Source: Clostridiales bacterium UBA2432 (GTDB taxonomy: Bacteria; Bacillota; Clostridia; Lachnospirales; Vallitaleaceae). From it: DNA of 32,750 nucleotides. The position numbers and the translations under genes were made by a program. The DNA lies in contig DDQW01000050.1 of assembly GCA_002342805.1 (NCBI GenBank), forward strand, positions 1-32,750. The letters run 5' to 3'. Below the pieces are notes generated by a model. The model made no database searches. It was not told the origin of the DNA and saw only the letters and a list, made by a program, of their open reading frames with translations. This document shows, in pieces, positions 6,954 through 15,798 of the stretch. The first letter of the stretch is position 1. Each line of letters begins with the position of its first letter.

Positions 6954-9527
6954 CTAACCTCTAAATATTTCCGAGAAATTCACTTTTGTTAATTCCAATT
7001 CTTCAATAACTCGTTCATCTTGATTTCTAAATGCTCTATCTAATATTATTAAGTTGGCGTTTTCATTTATATATGCATCTTCGTTTTTCATCAATACTTT
7101 AGCAACTTCTCTACTTAAACCAATCTTTTGTAAACTAATAACTAAATCATCATTTGTTCCAAAATCAATATATTCACTCCAATCATTATTAATACTTTCA
7201 CTAAAAGTTAGAAGCTTATATCTTTCAGAGAATTTCATAAAGTAATTGGATATACTATATAGGACTATATTCTCAATAGTTGATAAACACTCGACAATTA
7301 TTTGATTGATTTGACTGTAACTTCCAATATAATCTTCTTCCCTTTTTAAAGAATTATTGTAAATTTTAGAAGTACTTTTACAGTGCTTAATACTATCTTG
7401 AATAATCTGATTAATACTCTCTCCGTGCATCCATTGATTTAAAATAACTGCATAATATTTTAATCTTTCTTTCTTTCCAACACCTAACTTACTTTCATAT
7501 TTTCCCCAATTAAATAGTTCATGTAATCTATTCAAAAAAGAAAGTATACTCTGATAATCGATATACCTAGGATATGAAAGACCTTGCTTCATAATTGCTT
7601 GATCAATATTTACTATTTGATCTTGAGTAACATTAGAATCATCACTAACATTTGATTTTTCTTGAAACTGGCCTTCAATAACACGTAACTTCTCTTCATT
7701 TAAAAGATTCTCGAACATACTATATATTTTATTATCATAATTGCGATTTAAAATCGACTTAATCAACACATTTATTGCATATCTTGCAAGATCATATTCA
7801 TCATAATTGAGTTTCTTTTTATCTAATATAGTATCGCCAACTAATAGTTTGCTAATAATCTCTTCTTTTAACCCTTCTGTTAAAACAATTTCAATTGATA
7901 GCTTTTGTTCATCAACTGGCTTCTGTATAATTGAAATGCATTTATCTACAACCTCAGTTGCTCCATCCTTTACAGGTAATATAAAAACATTTCCAACAAG
8001 ATTGTATGTTTTTCTTCCAACTCTACCTACTAGATTCTTGAATGAAGCAGGTTTTCTTAGAATATAAGAGCTTTTTTTAATTGCAATTATCAAATTATCT
8101 GCTGGTAGATTTACTCCTTCAATTAACGTACTTGTACAAAAAATTGTTTTTATAATTTTCTTTCTATATAAAGTCTCTATTTGTTCTTTTATCGTTGCTG
8201 GTAAATATCCGACATGATAGGATATTCCTCTTTTTAAGAATTGAATCAAATAACACATTGGATGTATCTCCGACTTTATATCTGCTATTAGTTTTTTTAA
8301 CTCTTCACTGTACCCAATGTCTTCACAACAGTCGTAATATGACTTTGAAAATTCAATCACATCATTCTTACTATCACAAAAAACTATATTACTGCTCTGA
8401 TTGCCAATATAGTTTAACAATCCATTTAAATCTAAGTGTCTCTTAAGCTCTAATTCTTCGAACTCTAAACTTAAGTCATTGAATATTCGAATTTTATTAT
8501 TCACATCGTCTATAATACATTTATGTTGGTTAACTGGAGAAAACAAAAATGTATCACATTCTTTATGCGACTCTAGATTTTTAGGAAGCAACTCAAAGTA
8601 TACATCTGGATTAGGAATATTGGGACTTGAAAATAAAATATTAATATTACTATTTATTTTTATTGCCTCTCCAACTACTTTATAAAAATATGCAGACCTT
8701 AATCCAACTTCAGAAATCTTTTGAGCTTCGTCGACAAATAAATAATTGATAGATAAATCATTGTATTCTTTCATATGATATAGTAAGCGTTCTTGGGTAT
8801 AAATCATTATATAATTCGATTCACTAAAATCTTTGATTACTGATGATGTAGTTATAACTTTATAAGACTTTTCTTTCAACTCATCTGCTATATATTCAAT
8901 CATTTCACGTTTAATTTCATTAATCAAAGCTTTGGTAGGGACAACTATTACAAAATTAGCTTTAACTCCTTGTATTATTTTATGCCTAATAAAGGTTTTC
9001 ATTAAAAAAGTCTTCCCCATTGATGTCGGACCCGAAAAGCTATAAAACTTAATTTTCCCCATTTTATCGTATGCTACTCTCTGAGCATGATTAAAAAATA
9101 TTTCTTCATCAAACTCACTCGGTAGTTGATGAATACTCTTCTCGAACTCTTCTGCAAAGTGCTCCAATATATCAACGTTTTTATAACTTTTACATTGTGA
9201 TGATAATCCAACATAATTATTTACATTTGTTAATATCGATCCCATATGGTACTTGACTTCTTCAGAATTCGGATATATTTTACTCAATACTGTAATTATA
9301 TTCTGAGCAATATTTTTGTTTAAAGCTTCATATAATGAATCATTTGTTTTAGACAATAAATCTGCAAATCTTAATAAAGCTATTAATTCCTTCTTTCCAA
9401 TTTCAGTTTCTACATTAAAAATATACCGAGTGTATTTGACCATTAATTCACGATATAATTTTCTTAAATACATATTTGCATGTAAATCATCAAATATCCA
9501 ATCACCTAAAGTATTTAACTCTCCCAT
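6954..9527 (-). CDS. hamB: Hachiman defence helicase HamB
   Basis: An 857-residue superfamily 2 helicase with motifs in order: Walker A GPTSMGKT (166-173), motif Ia VVPTKAL (195-201), DEAQ (266-269), FSSPNIPNP (about 299-307), motif V TSTLIEGVNLPA (465-476) and motif VI NLVGRVGR (498-505). A long alpha-rich C-terminal region (about 520-857) follows. The DUF1837 gene 11 bp upstream identifies the pair as Hachiman. In that anti-phage system HamB is thought to sense damaged or aberrant DNA and to release the HamA nuclease. A GGGAGG ribosome binding site precedes the ATG. Confidence 0.92.
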   Translation of the reverse strand: MGELNTLGDWIFDDLHANMYLRKLYRELMVKYTRYIFNVETEIGKKELIALLRFADLLSKTNDSLYEALNKNIAQNIITVLSKIYPNSEEVKYHMGSILTNVNNYVGLSSQCKSYKNVDILEHFAEEFEKSIHQLPSEFDEEIFFNHAQRVAYDKMGKIKFYSFSGPTSMGKTFLMKTFIRHKIIQGVKANFVIVVPTKALINEIKREMIEYIADELKEKSYKVITTSSVIKDFSESNYIMIYTQERLLYHMKEYNDLSINYLFVDEAQKISEVGLRSAYFYKVVGEAIKINSNINILFSSPNIPNPDVYFELLPKNLESHKECDTFLFSPVNQHKCIIDDVNNKIRIFNDLSLEFEELELKRHLDLNGLLNYIGNQSSNIVFCDSKNDVIEFSKSYYDCCEDIGYSEELKKLIADIKSEIHPMCYLIQFLKRGISYHVGYLPATIKEQIETLYRKKIIKTIFCTSTLIEGVNLPADNLIIAIKKSSYILRKPASFKNLVGRVGRKTYNLVGNVFILPVKDGATEVVDKCISIIQKPVDEQKLSIEIVLTEGLKEEIISKLLVGDTILDKKKLNYDEYDLARYAINVLIKSILNRNYDNKIYSMFENLLNEEKLRVIEGQFQEKSNVSDDSNVTQDQIVNIDQAIMKQGLSYPRYIDYQSILSFLNRLHELFNWGKYESKLGVGKKERLKYYAVILNQWMHGESINQIIQDSIKHCKSTSKIYNNSLKREEDYIGSYSQINQIIVECLSTIENIVLYSISNYFMKFSERYKLLTFSESINNDWSEYIDFGTNDDLVISLQKIGLSREVAKVLMKNEDAYINENANLIILDRAFRNQDERVIEELELTKVNFSEIFRG

Positions 9528-9538
9528 ATATTCCTCCC

Positions 9539-10474
9539 TTAAAGAATTTTTTTCATAATACTTATTCTATCCTCATCAGCTTTATTAAATGGCATAAAAT
9601 AACAGTAAATAGAATAGCCCTTTAATCCATGTTTCACAATCCTTTTTTTCATTGTTTCTACTGCACGTAAAATATCAACTTTAATTTTTTCCTCTACTTT
9701 ATTATTCCATTCTTTATTTGAAATATCTTCCTCATAATCAACAGAATAACCAATAAATATTCCCAGTGCTTTTTCATGAATACTTGTTTTTTCAGTTATA
9801 TCTTCTGTAGGAATTATTAATTCCATTAAGGCTTTAGCTTTTTCCTCATCACAAATCTCTTTAAATATTTCCATAGATATTAAGCCTTTTTCAATATCTA
9901 CTTCATTAAGAGTATTCATTATTGAATCAAAAGCTTCTCTCGTTGCATCTAAAATATCATTCTTAACTTTTGCTTCACCAATCACAAATTGATATATCGG
10001 ATTTCCATCAACATCCAATGTTGAATAAAAATGTATTCCATCAGCACCATATACATATTGATTTTTTGTTGTTTTTATCTCCATTTTACTTAATAGCTTT
10101 GGCGCTTTAAGTCTGTTTTCCAAAAAAAGATATAAAAGAATTTCACCTAATTCTCCACCTGCTCCTTTATCTTTTTCATTGTTTAGTATTCTAAATCTCT
10201 CAATTGCTTTCTTAAACAACTTCTGGATAGCACTAATATCTCCTTGAACTTTTTCAATTTCCTTTCTACTGAATACATATTGGCACAGGTTTCCTAAACA
10301 ATAACCAATTAGGGCTTCATAGTTAAATCCTCTATTTTCTTTTTTTAAATGAAATATTTCAAGTTTATTCTCATTTGCCAAATCCAACGAAAAATCATGT
10401 TCCAATTGACAAAATATTTTATCAAATTCCTTGCAATTTACAGATAATGACACCAATTCTTCTAGTTTCTCCAA
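9539..10474 (-). CDS. hamA: Hachiman defence effector HamA (DUF1837 nuclease)
   Basis: The 311-residue protein carries the DUF1837 signature in order: GGELGE (106-111), MEIKT with Lys134, GADGIH (143-148) and GEAKVK (166-171). The Glu...Asp...Glu-x-Lys arrangement is that of a PD-(D/E)XK-like nuclease, which in Hachiman degrades DNA broadly when HamB is triggered. The start is TTG, chosen because GAGGTG lies 5 bases upstream and the next in-frame ATG is far inside. It is followed by hamB after 11 bp, so the two are one operon. Confidence 0.92.
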   Translation of the reverse strand: MEKLEELVSLSVNCKEFDKIFCQLEHDFSLDLANENKLEIFHLKKENRGFNYEALIGYCLGNLCQYVFSRKEIEKVQGDISAIQKLFKKAIERFRILNNEKDKGAGGELGEILLYLFLENRLKAPKLLSKMEIKTTKNQYVYGADGIHFYSTLDVDGNPIYQFVIGEAKVKNDILDATREAFDSIMNTLNEVDIEKGLISMEIFKEICDEEKAKALMELIIPTEDITEKTSIHEKALGIFIGYSVDYEEDISNKEWNNKVEEKIKVDILRAVETMKKRIVKHGLKGYSIYCYFMPFNKADEDRISIMKKIL

Positions 10475-10478
10475 AGTT

Positions 10479-10580
10479 TCACCTCACAATCTCGTCCTCT
10501 TTAATAATACCAAAACATACCTCAACATTTTTAAATTTATCAAAAAATTCACCATACTCTTTCAACAAATCTTGTTCCAT
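10479..10580 (-). CDS. Possible 33-residue leader ORF before hamA
   Basis: A short frame starts at an ATG (10578-10580) and ends in a TGA that overlaps the hamA ribosome binding site (GAGGTGA), five bases before the hamA TTG. The peptide (MEQDLLKEYGEFFDKFKN...) has ordinary protein-like composition but no clear ribosome binding site. It could couple hamA translation to upstream reading, or it could be the end of a lost gene. Confidence 0.3.
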   Translation of the reverse strand: MEQDLLKEYGEFFDKFKNVEVCFGIIKEDEIVR

Positions 10581-10668
10581 CCAGTTTTATATTTTATCAA
10601 CAACATTATCTAGATTCAGTAATTACCTGTTAACATTATTTCTCATTATTTATCTCTACATACCAGAT

Positions 10669-10982
10669 TCATTTTGGCTTTTTTCTCTCAGCAGAGTATG
10701 TGTCCACATCCCATAATTCTATTGTATAAGCATTGCTTATGTATGTTGTTGATGCAGCATCAACTAAAATTCCATATTAAGTTAACTCATGTTCTACAAG
10801 TCCACATTCAGGGAATTTCTGTAAATTCATTTTTTCCAAAATCGTTCTAATATAGGCAAACAAAATAATTTTATTGCTTTAAAGCCTTCATTTCTAATGC
10901 ATTCTTGCTTCAACCAGACTATGATTTCATCTATATCTTGTATATTTGGATGAATCTCTATCTGAATCTTATCATATTGCAT
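10669..10982 (-). pseudogene. Decayed GNAT-acetyltransferase-like gene
   Basis: Starting at an ATG (10982) with AAGGAG/GAGG upstream, a frame of 51 residues (MQYDKIQIEIHPNIQDIDEI...) stops at 10827. One base added to the A6 run near 10830-10835 would continue it as FWKKMNLQKFPECGLVEHELT, then through a TAA to a terminal stretch ending SAERKKPK at 10669. The first part resembles the start of small GNAT N-acetyltransferases and FWKK...KFPE resembles their C-terminus, while the acetyl-CoA-binding core is missing. I read this as an internally deleted, frameshifted remnant. It fills most of the 639-base gap between hamA and the next gene; 10983-11113 shows nothing else. Confidence 0.5.
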
Positions 10983-11113
10983 ATTATATCCTCATCTCCT
11001 TTTAAACAATAAAAATATCTTAATCTTAATCCATAACAACTTTACTCTGCTATATGATTATCTCTCTATAAATCATTCTCAAGTGTTACTTTTCGTTGAG
11101 TCTAAAGTTATAA

Positions 11114-12871
11114 TCATGGCAAACATGTAATATAAACTTTTACTCCTGATTCTAAACAACTAGAAATTAACGAAGATAGTAACCAAAGTACTTGAATCGC
11201 TTCGTTCTTTGGTTTCTCTATACCTCTTCGTAATTTTTCTATTTCCTTCACAACTTGAGATTTTGAAATAAAATCAACAACCAAATATATTTCTTTTTCT
11301 GAATTTGGTGTATTACTGGTTGATACGAAGTCACTAATTAAGTTATCTTTCTTACCTTTCCGGATTCTAGTTATGGCACTAGAATTATAATTTGTATCCC
11401 AAGAACTTAGCTTCCTCTCAAGCTCATCAACAGTCGGAAACAGATTTCCAATGTTCTTTTGTGCTTGTCCAACAACATCATGAAACTTTGAAGCACTAAA
11501 AGCTAAATTGCTATGCTTACTATGCAGATATCTTATAGTATCACCCTTACGTATTGATATATGATCCGCCCATTCATTACCTAAATCATCACAAATAATA
11601 TAATCATCATCAACTACCAGTTTCTCTTCAACAAAACCAAACAAGCAGTTATTTTCAAATTTTTCTGAACTGCTAATAACATTTCCCTTTTCGGAGATAA
11701 CAGCACTTAACTCTGGATATGGATGTAAAACACTAACGAAACTATCCAGATTCCCCAACAACTGGCTGTCCTTAAAAAGTTTTCTGTAACGATATACAGT
11801 ATCAATATCTTCAAAACATATTATGTAATCCTGTCTGCCATTAATATATTTTAAAAGGCTCATCTCAATACCATCAGTAAACTTAATATAAACATTCGAT
11901 AACTTATCAGATTTCAACGTTATAGATTTCTTGTTCATTTTAAGTCTGAGAGAATTATCCAATCGATTTCTCACATGATACACTTCATAATTTCCAATCA
12001 TCTCTGATTCGATGCTCAATGATTTTTCAAAAGCTGCAATAACATTTACTAATGGCAATTCTCTTTTCCTGTCATTATAATATAAATATATCTCTTCAAC
12101 TACATCCTCACCACTTAATTCAGAGAGTAATATAAGAATATTATTCGGTACTAACGAATCAATGGTCTCCTCAAAATATATCGGCTTTGCAAAATGATCA
12201 ACATAATTATTACTTTCTTCAAACCCTTCAATCTTGGTTACCATTCCAATACACCACTCAAAATAATCTAGATACTCTGTCTTAGAACCAAGCTTATTTA
12301 TTCTTGATGTATTTAGGCTTAATGTGTATCGTTCACCTTCTTCTTTGATTCTCATGTTATTAATTATTGATCTATTGGCACCAAATGTAGAAAAACTATT
12401 CTTCAAATCGAGAGCTTCTACATTCTTCTTTCTAATAACATTGTCCGATACATCCATATTGTTCATAGTAAGTTTTTCAAAACTGGTCCTATCACTCACA
12501 AGCACTTTAGACATAAGACTGTAGTCGAGATTTTCAATATGTTGCTCTATAAACTTTCCGAATCCACTAACATTCTTTTTTGAAATGACTAGATATCCGT
12601 TATACTCAATAACAAGGATATATGCGTACTTAAGTTCTTTCTCATTCGGTATCGACAGGAAGGATGGTGTTTGCTCAAGCTTAAAAATGCATAAGGAATA
12701 AAAAACCTGTTCATCACCTACATCAACTGGTTCTCTGATAATATTGGCTACATATTGACCCTTTTTTTTGGAAGAAGCCTTACGAAATGATTGGGTAATC
12801 AGATTGTTACTTAATGGTCGCTGTTGCTTATAGAAATATGCACTTTCTGGTAATTTTATATTCTCTATCAT
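11114..12871 (-). CDS. Unrecognised 585-residue protein coupled to a K+ channel; possible nuclease-like C-terminal module
   Basis: I do not recognise the family with certainty. There is no signal peptide or membrane segment. Residues 1-400 are mixed alpha/beta. Residues 420-475 hold the most motif-like stretch: ICDDLGNEWADHISI, then RYLHSKHS and SKFHDVVGQAQKN. The spacing of Asp/Glu, an H-x-K on a following strand and a QA.KN helix recalls PD-(D/E)XK-like nuclease modules in multidomain defence proteins, but this is inference. The AAGGAG ribosome binding site overlaps the TAA of the upstream channel gene (TAAGGAG), so the two are translationally coupled. It sits between hamAB and a methyltransferase/HNH pair, in a defence context. 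Confidence 0.7.
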   Translation of the reverse strand: MIENIKLPESAYFYKQQRPLSNNLITQSFRKASSKKKGQYVANIIREPVDVGDEQVFYSLCIFKLEQTPSFLSIPNEKELKYAYILVIEYNGYLVISKKNVSGFGKFIEQHIENLDYSLMSKVLVSDRTSFEKLTMNNMDVSDNVIRKKNVEALDLKNSFSTFGANRSIINNMRIKEEGERYTLSLNTSRINKLGSKTEYLDYFEWCIGMVTKIEGFEESNNYVDHFAKPIYFEETIDSLVPNNILILLSELSGEDVVEEIYLYYNDRKRELPLVNVIAAFEKSLSIESEMIGNYEVYHVRNRLDNSLRLKMNKKSITLKSDKLSNVYIKFTDGIEMSLLKYINGRQDYIICFEDIDTVYRYRKLFKDSQLLGNLDSFVSVLHPYPELSAVISEKGNVISSSEKFENNCLFGFVEEKLVVDDDYIICDDLGNEWADHISIRKGDTIRYLHSKHSNLAFSASKFHDVVGQAQKNIGNLFPTVDELERKLSSWDTNYNSSAITRIRKGKKDNLISDFVSTSNTPNSEKEIYLVVDFISKSQVVKEIEKLRRGIEKPKNEAIQVLWLLSSLISSCLESGVKVYITCLP

Positions 12872-12880
12872 ATCTTCTCC

Positions 12881-13663
12881 TTACCCAATATCTCCGCCAC
12901 AATGTGGACATTTACAAACCTTCTGCTTGGATATTTCCCTCATAAACTCTGAACTAATAATCCCTGTCGGAAGGGCAACTAAGCCCACTCCTGAAATCGC
13001 AATCACTGATGCTAACATCTTTCCAATTGCTGTAACCGGATAAACATCTCCATATCCTACGGTTGTAAGTGTCGCAATAGCCCACCATAAAGATGCAATA
13101 ATATTTGGAAACACATCTGGTTGCACACTATTTTCTGCATTATACATCAACGTTGCAGATATCAAGATTACAAAAAACATTAAGAATATTGTAGTTAATA
13201 ACTCTTCTTTAGCTTCTTTCATTACTTTTCCGATTAATTGAAGTGAGTCTGAATATCGATTTACTTTGAACAACCGAAAAATTCGTGTTAAACGTACCAC
13301 CCTCAAAAATCTCAAATCAATACTAATAATAAAAGGTAAGTAAAATGGTAGAATAGCAAAAAGATCAATAATTGCCATAAAAGAAAACAGATAAATAAGC
13401 CTAGCCGCCAAAGCTTTTTTTTGGGGATATTTAAGATCTGCCGTCCATATCCTCAAAAAATACTCAACGGTAAATATTGCAACCGTCATAAGCTCAAAAA
13501 GATATAACTCATAATCATATTTTGTTCTAAATCCACTAAATGATTCAAGAATTACTGATGCTATTGATGCTATTATCAAAATGATAATAGCGTAATCAAA
13601 TATTTTACTCACTACATCCTCATCTTCTGCCTTTTCAATGATTTTATATATTCTCTCTTTCAT
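12881..13663 (-). CDS. Voltage-gated K+ channel (six-transmembrane, KvAP-like)
   Basis: A 260-residue membrane channel subunit. S1-S6 helices are visible (S1 about 22-42, S2 55-73, S3 88-110, S5 155-175, S6 215-238). S4 carries arginines at every third position, 118, 121, 124, 127 and 130, plus Lys133, a complete voltage sensor. The pore contains the K+ selectivity filter TTVGYGD (200-206). The short tail ends with Cys250, Cys252 and Cys255 followed by GGDIG, half a zinc ribbon, which could form a metal site between subunits. The start has AGAAGGG upstream. The downstream gene starts within the same translational unit, hinting that the channel may be the effector of a two-gene system rather than a housekeeping channel. 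Confidence 0.9.
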   Translation of the reverse strand: MKERIYKIIEKAEDEDVVSKIFDYAIIILIIASIASVILESFSGFRTKYDYELYLFELMTVAIFTVEYFLRIWTADLKYPQKKALAARLIYLFSFMAIIDLFAILPFYLPFIISIDLRFLRVVRLTRIFRLFKVNRYSDSLQLIGKVMKEAKEELLTTIFLMFFVILISATLMYNAENSVQPDVFPNIIASLWWAIATLTTVGYGDVYPVTAIGKMLASVIAISGVGLVALPTGIISSEFMREISKQKVCKCPHCGGDIG

Positions 13664-13708
13664 ACGCTACCCTTCTATGATTAACAATACTAAGCATCCC
13701 CTCATTAA

Positions 13709-14656
13709 TTAATCTACCCAACGACTTACTTCTGATCCACTACTATCCAACAAAATCCCATTATCCGAATCACTATTATTCCAAATTGTTGTTGCGGCCA
13801 TCATGAAATCTCCTGTATCTTTTAACTTTCCAGACGTCAACGTACAAATTTGATTGGGCTCTAATACATATCCTGTCGGAAAAACAAATGTTTGATATCC
13901 TTTTTCTGAGACCATGGTCCAGCCACCGATATCGATTGATTGACTACCCTTATTTTGAATTTTTACATATTCAGCTTCTTTATCTAAATCAATTATTTTT
14001 ACTTGACTATCTGATATTTCAAGTTGATTTGCTACGGTCGCATCAATATCTCCTGATTCAACTAATGTATTGATTAATGTTTTTTCTGTATCTTTTTTGT
14101 TTATAAAAAGGGAAACATATGAACTTTGTGCAAGGTGTCTTCTAAGAAGTGGTTTTGTTTGAAGATCATTATATGTATTTTTACCTATAATGCCTTTTTC
14201 TAATGCAAAGGCATTTGCCTCATTCCAATTAAAATCTCCCATGGAATCATCATATCCTAAAGCTCTCAATAGAAAAGTATGATATGACTGTGCATCTAAA
14301 CTTTGATCTGCTCCAAATATATTATTTCCAATCCCTTTTGATAAGCCGTTTTTAAAAGCATAATTCGTGTAAGGAATTCCCCAGCTTGGCACATCTGTAA
14401 AAACAGATTCCATATTACTCTCAACTAGCGCATCATCTTCTTTTCCAAGAAGTCGAATTAACATTACAAGACCTTCCAATCTTGTTGGCGATCTATCCAA
14501 CTCAAAACCGTTTGATGTTCCCTTAAAAACATTTATTGATGATAATTTATCTGCATATATTTCAAACTCATTTGTTTCTTCTGCTTCAATCATAACATTC
14601 ATTAATAGCATCGTTAGTATTACACTAACAAGTAATACTTTACTCATGTTTTTCAT
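13709..14656 (-). CDS. Exported SLH-like / lamin-tail-domain protein
   Basis: A 315-residue secreted protein. Residues 1-24 form a signal peptide (MKNMSKVLLVSVILTMLLMN). Residues about 30-165 contain degenerate SLH-type repeats (FTDVPSWGIPYTNYAFKNGLSKGIGNNIFG is the clearest 30-residue unit by pattern), used for attachment to cell-wall polymers. Residues about 205-315 look like a lamin-tail domain (EYVKIQNKGSQSIDIGGW, FPTGYVLEPNQ, DNGILLDSSG). The start at 14656 follows AGGAG; the longer upstream frame overlaps the HNH gene and lacks family support. It begins 10 bases after that gene's stop, so it is cotranscribed with it. Confidence 0.8.
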   Translation of the reverse strand: MKNMSKVLLVSVILTMLLMNVMIEAEETNEFEIYADKLSSINVFKGTSNGFELDRSPTRLEGLVMLIRLLGKEDDALVESNMESVFTDVPSWGIPYTNYAFKNGLSKGIGNNIFGADQSLDAQSYHTFLLRALGYDDSMGDFNWNEANAFALEKGIIGKNTYNDLQTKPLLRRHLAQSSYVSLFINKKDTEKTLINTLVESGDIDATVANQLEISDSQVKIIDLDKEAEYVKIQNKGSQSIDIGGWTMVSEKGYQTFVFPTGYVLEPNQICTLTSGKLKDTGDFMMAATTIWNNSDSDNGILLDSSGSEVSRWVD

Positions 14657-14666
14657 CTTTCTTCTC

Positions 14667-15794
14667 CTACCTCTCCCAAATCTCAAATCCTTGATTTCTT
14701 GCAATTCCAAACATTGGTACAATGGTGCTTTTTAACGCTTCCCCAAAGGCCTCTTCCTCCAACTGTAATCCCTTCATCACAATTTCTTCCAACTGTTTGC
14801 CACGACTGATATTATAATAGCTTTCCATTAATTTTTGATTGGATGTTGAATCCTTCATAAAGCGTATAGATCGATATTGTAACTTACAAAAATCATCTAA
14901 ATACTTATCTAGATTAGGCAAGCCATCATTCTTTGCACTATTGATATTCTTAAATGTTGGGGTTAGATTCCATGCTTCATCATGTAGCACAAAACTCCAT
15001 GGAATAAAATGATCGATACTCATCTGTCCATATTTTTCATAGTTTACATCGATTAAAGGTTTGCCGGTATAGATATCATCGACCGGATGAACAAAGAGAA
15101 AGCGTCGCCAATATTTTGTCGCTTGACCTAATTTTCGTGTCATTGGAGCATCTAGTTTAAACATAATATTGGGCACATTGGGATTCTTTGTCTCAATATA
15201 CATGACTAGCTTATGTTGTAACCACCCAAGGATCAGGCTCTGATTCTCTCTGATATAATCCATCCATTCATCGCGGATTGTGATGCTTTTTTTACTTAAG
15301 CTCACGCTATAAAAACAAGCCGCATTCTTGCCGGACAATTCTTCGATTACTCTATTACGCTTGCTATCTAGTAATCCTCGTAATTCTTGCTTAAAAAAAG
15401 GGCTTAACAAGCGATAAGGAACCAGGTTATAAAAGTTCTTTTTTTGCTTTTGCAATTCTTTATCCTGCATCAGCTTTTCAGAGAACTCAAGTTCTTTAAA
15501 TAGTTGCTCTTTTTTTATCTCTGAGCCGTATCCATAGCTTTTATTGATATAATCAATAGTCTCACCTAATTTATCTGAGTATCCAAAACTCAGTCTATAC
15601 TTCACAATAGGAAACCATGCATTGACAATCATCCGATTAACAATGGCTTCAAACGATATTTCCGATCGGTCATTATGAATAACCTCTTCAATAATCCCTT
15701 TGAGCCAAAAAGCTTTATAACTTGCTGCCATAATCCCTTGATCCAGCATTTTTTCAAACCAGATGGATTTGTTATTTAATAGGTCTAAATACAT
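14667..15794 (-). CDS. HNH endonuclease-domain protein
   Basis: A 375-residue protein with an alpha-rich N-terminal two-thirds of unknown role and an HNH nuclease domain at about 238-295: DIYTGKPL, then SIDHFIPWSFVL with Asp261-His262, WNLTP, and NINSAKND with the conserved Asn and Lys. The cysteines of zinc-type HNH domains are absent. It starts 4 bases after the methyltransferase stop with a weak AAGGGA site, suggesting translational coupling. The pairing of methyltransferase and HNH nuclease suggests a modification-linked defence cassette, although the methyltransferase does not look like a DNA-modifying enzyme. Confidence 0.8.
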   Translation of the reverse strand: MYLDLLNNKSIWFEKMLDQGIMAASYKAFWLKGIIEEVIHNDRSEISFEAIVNRMIVNAWFPIVKYRLSFGYSDKLGETIDYINKSYGYGSEIKKEQLFKELEFSEKLMQDKELQKQKKNFYNLVPYRLLSPFFKQELRGLLDSKRNRVIEELSGKNAACFYSVSLSKKSITIRDEWMDYIRENQSLILGWLQHKLVMYIETKNPNVPNIMFKLDAPMTRKLGQATKYWRRFLFVHPVDDIYTGKPLIDVNYEKYGQMSIDHFIPWSFVLHDEAWNLTPTFKNINSAKNDGLPNLDKYLDDFCKLQYRSIRFMKDSTSNQKLMESYYNISRGKQLEEIVMKGLQLEEEAFGEALKSTIVPMFGIARNQGFEIWER

Positions 15795-15798
15795 TCCC

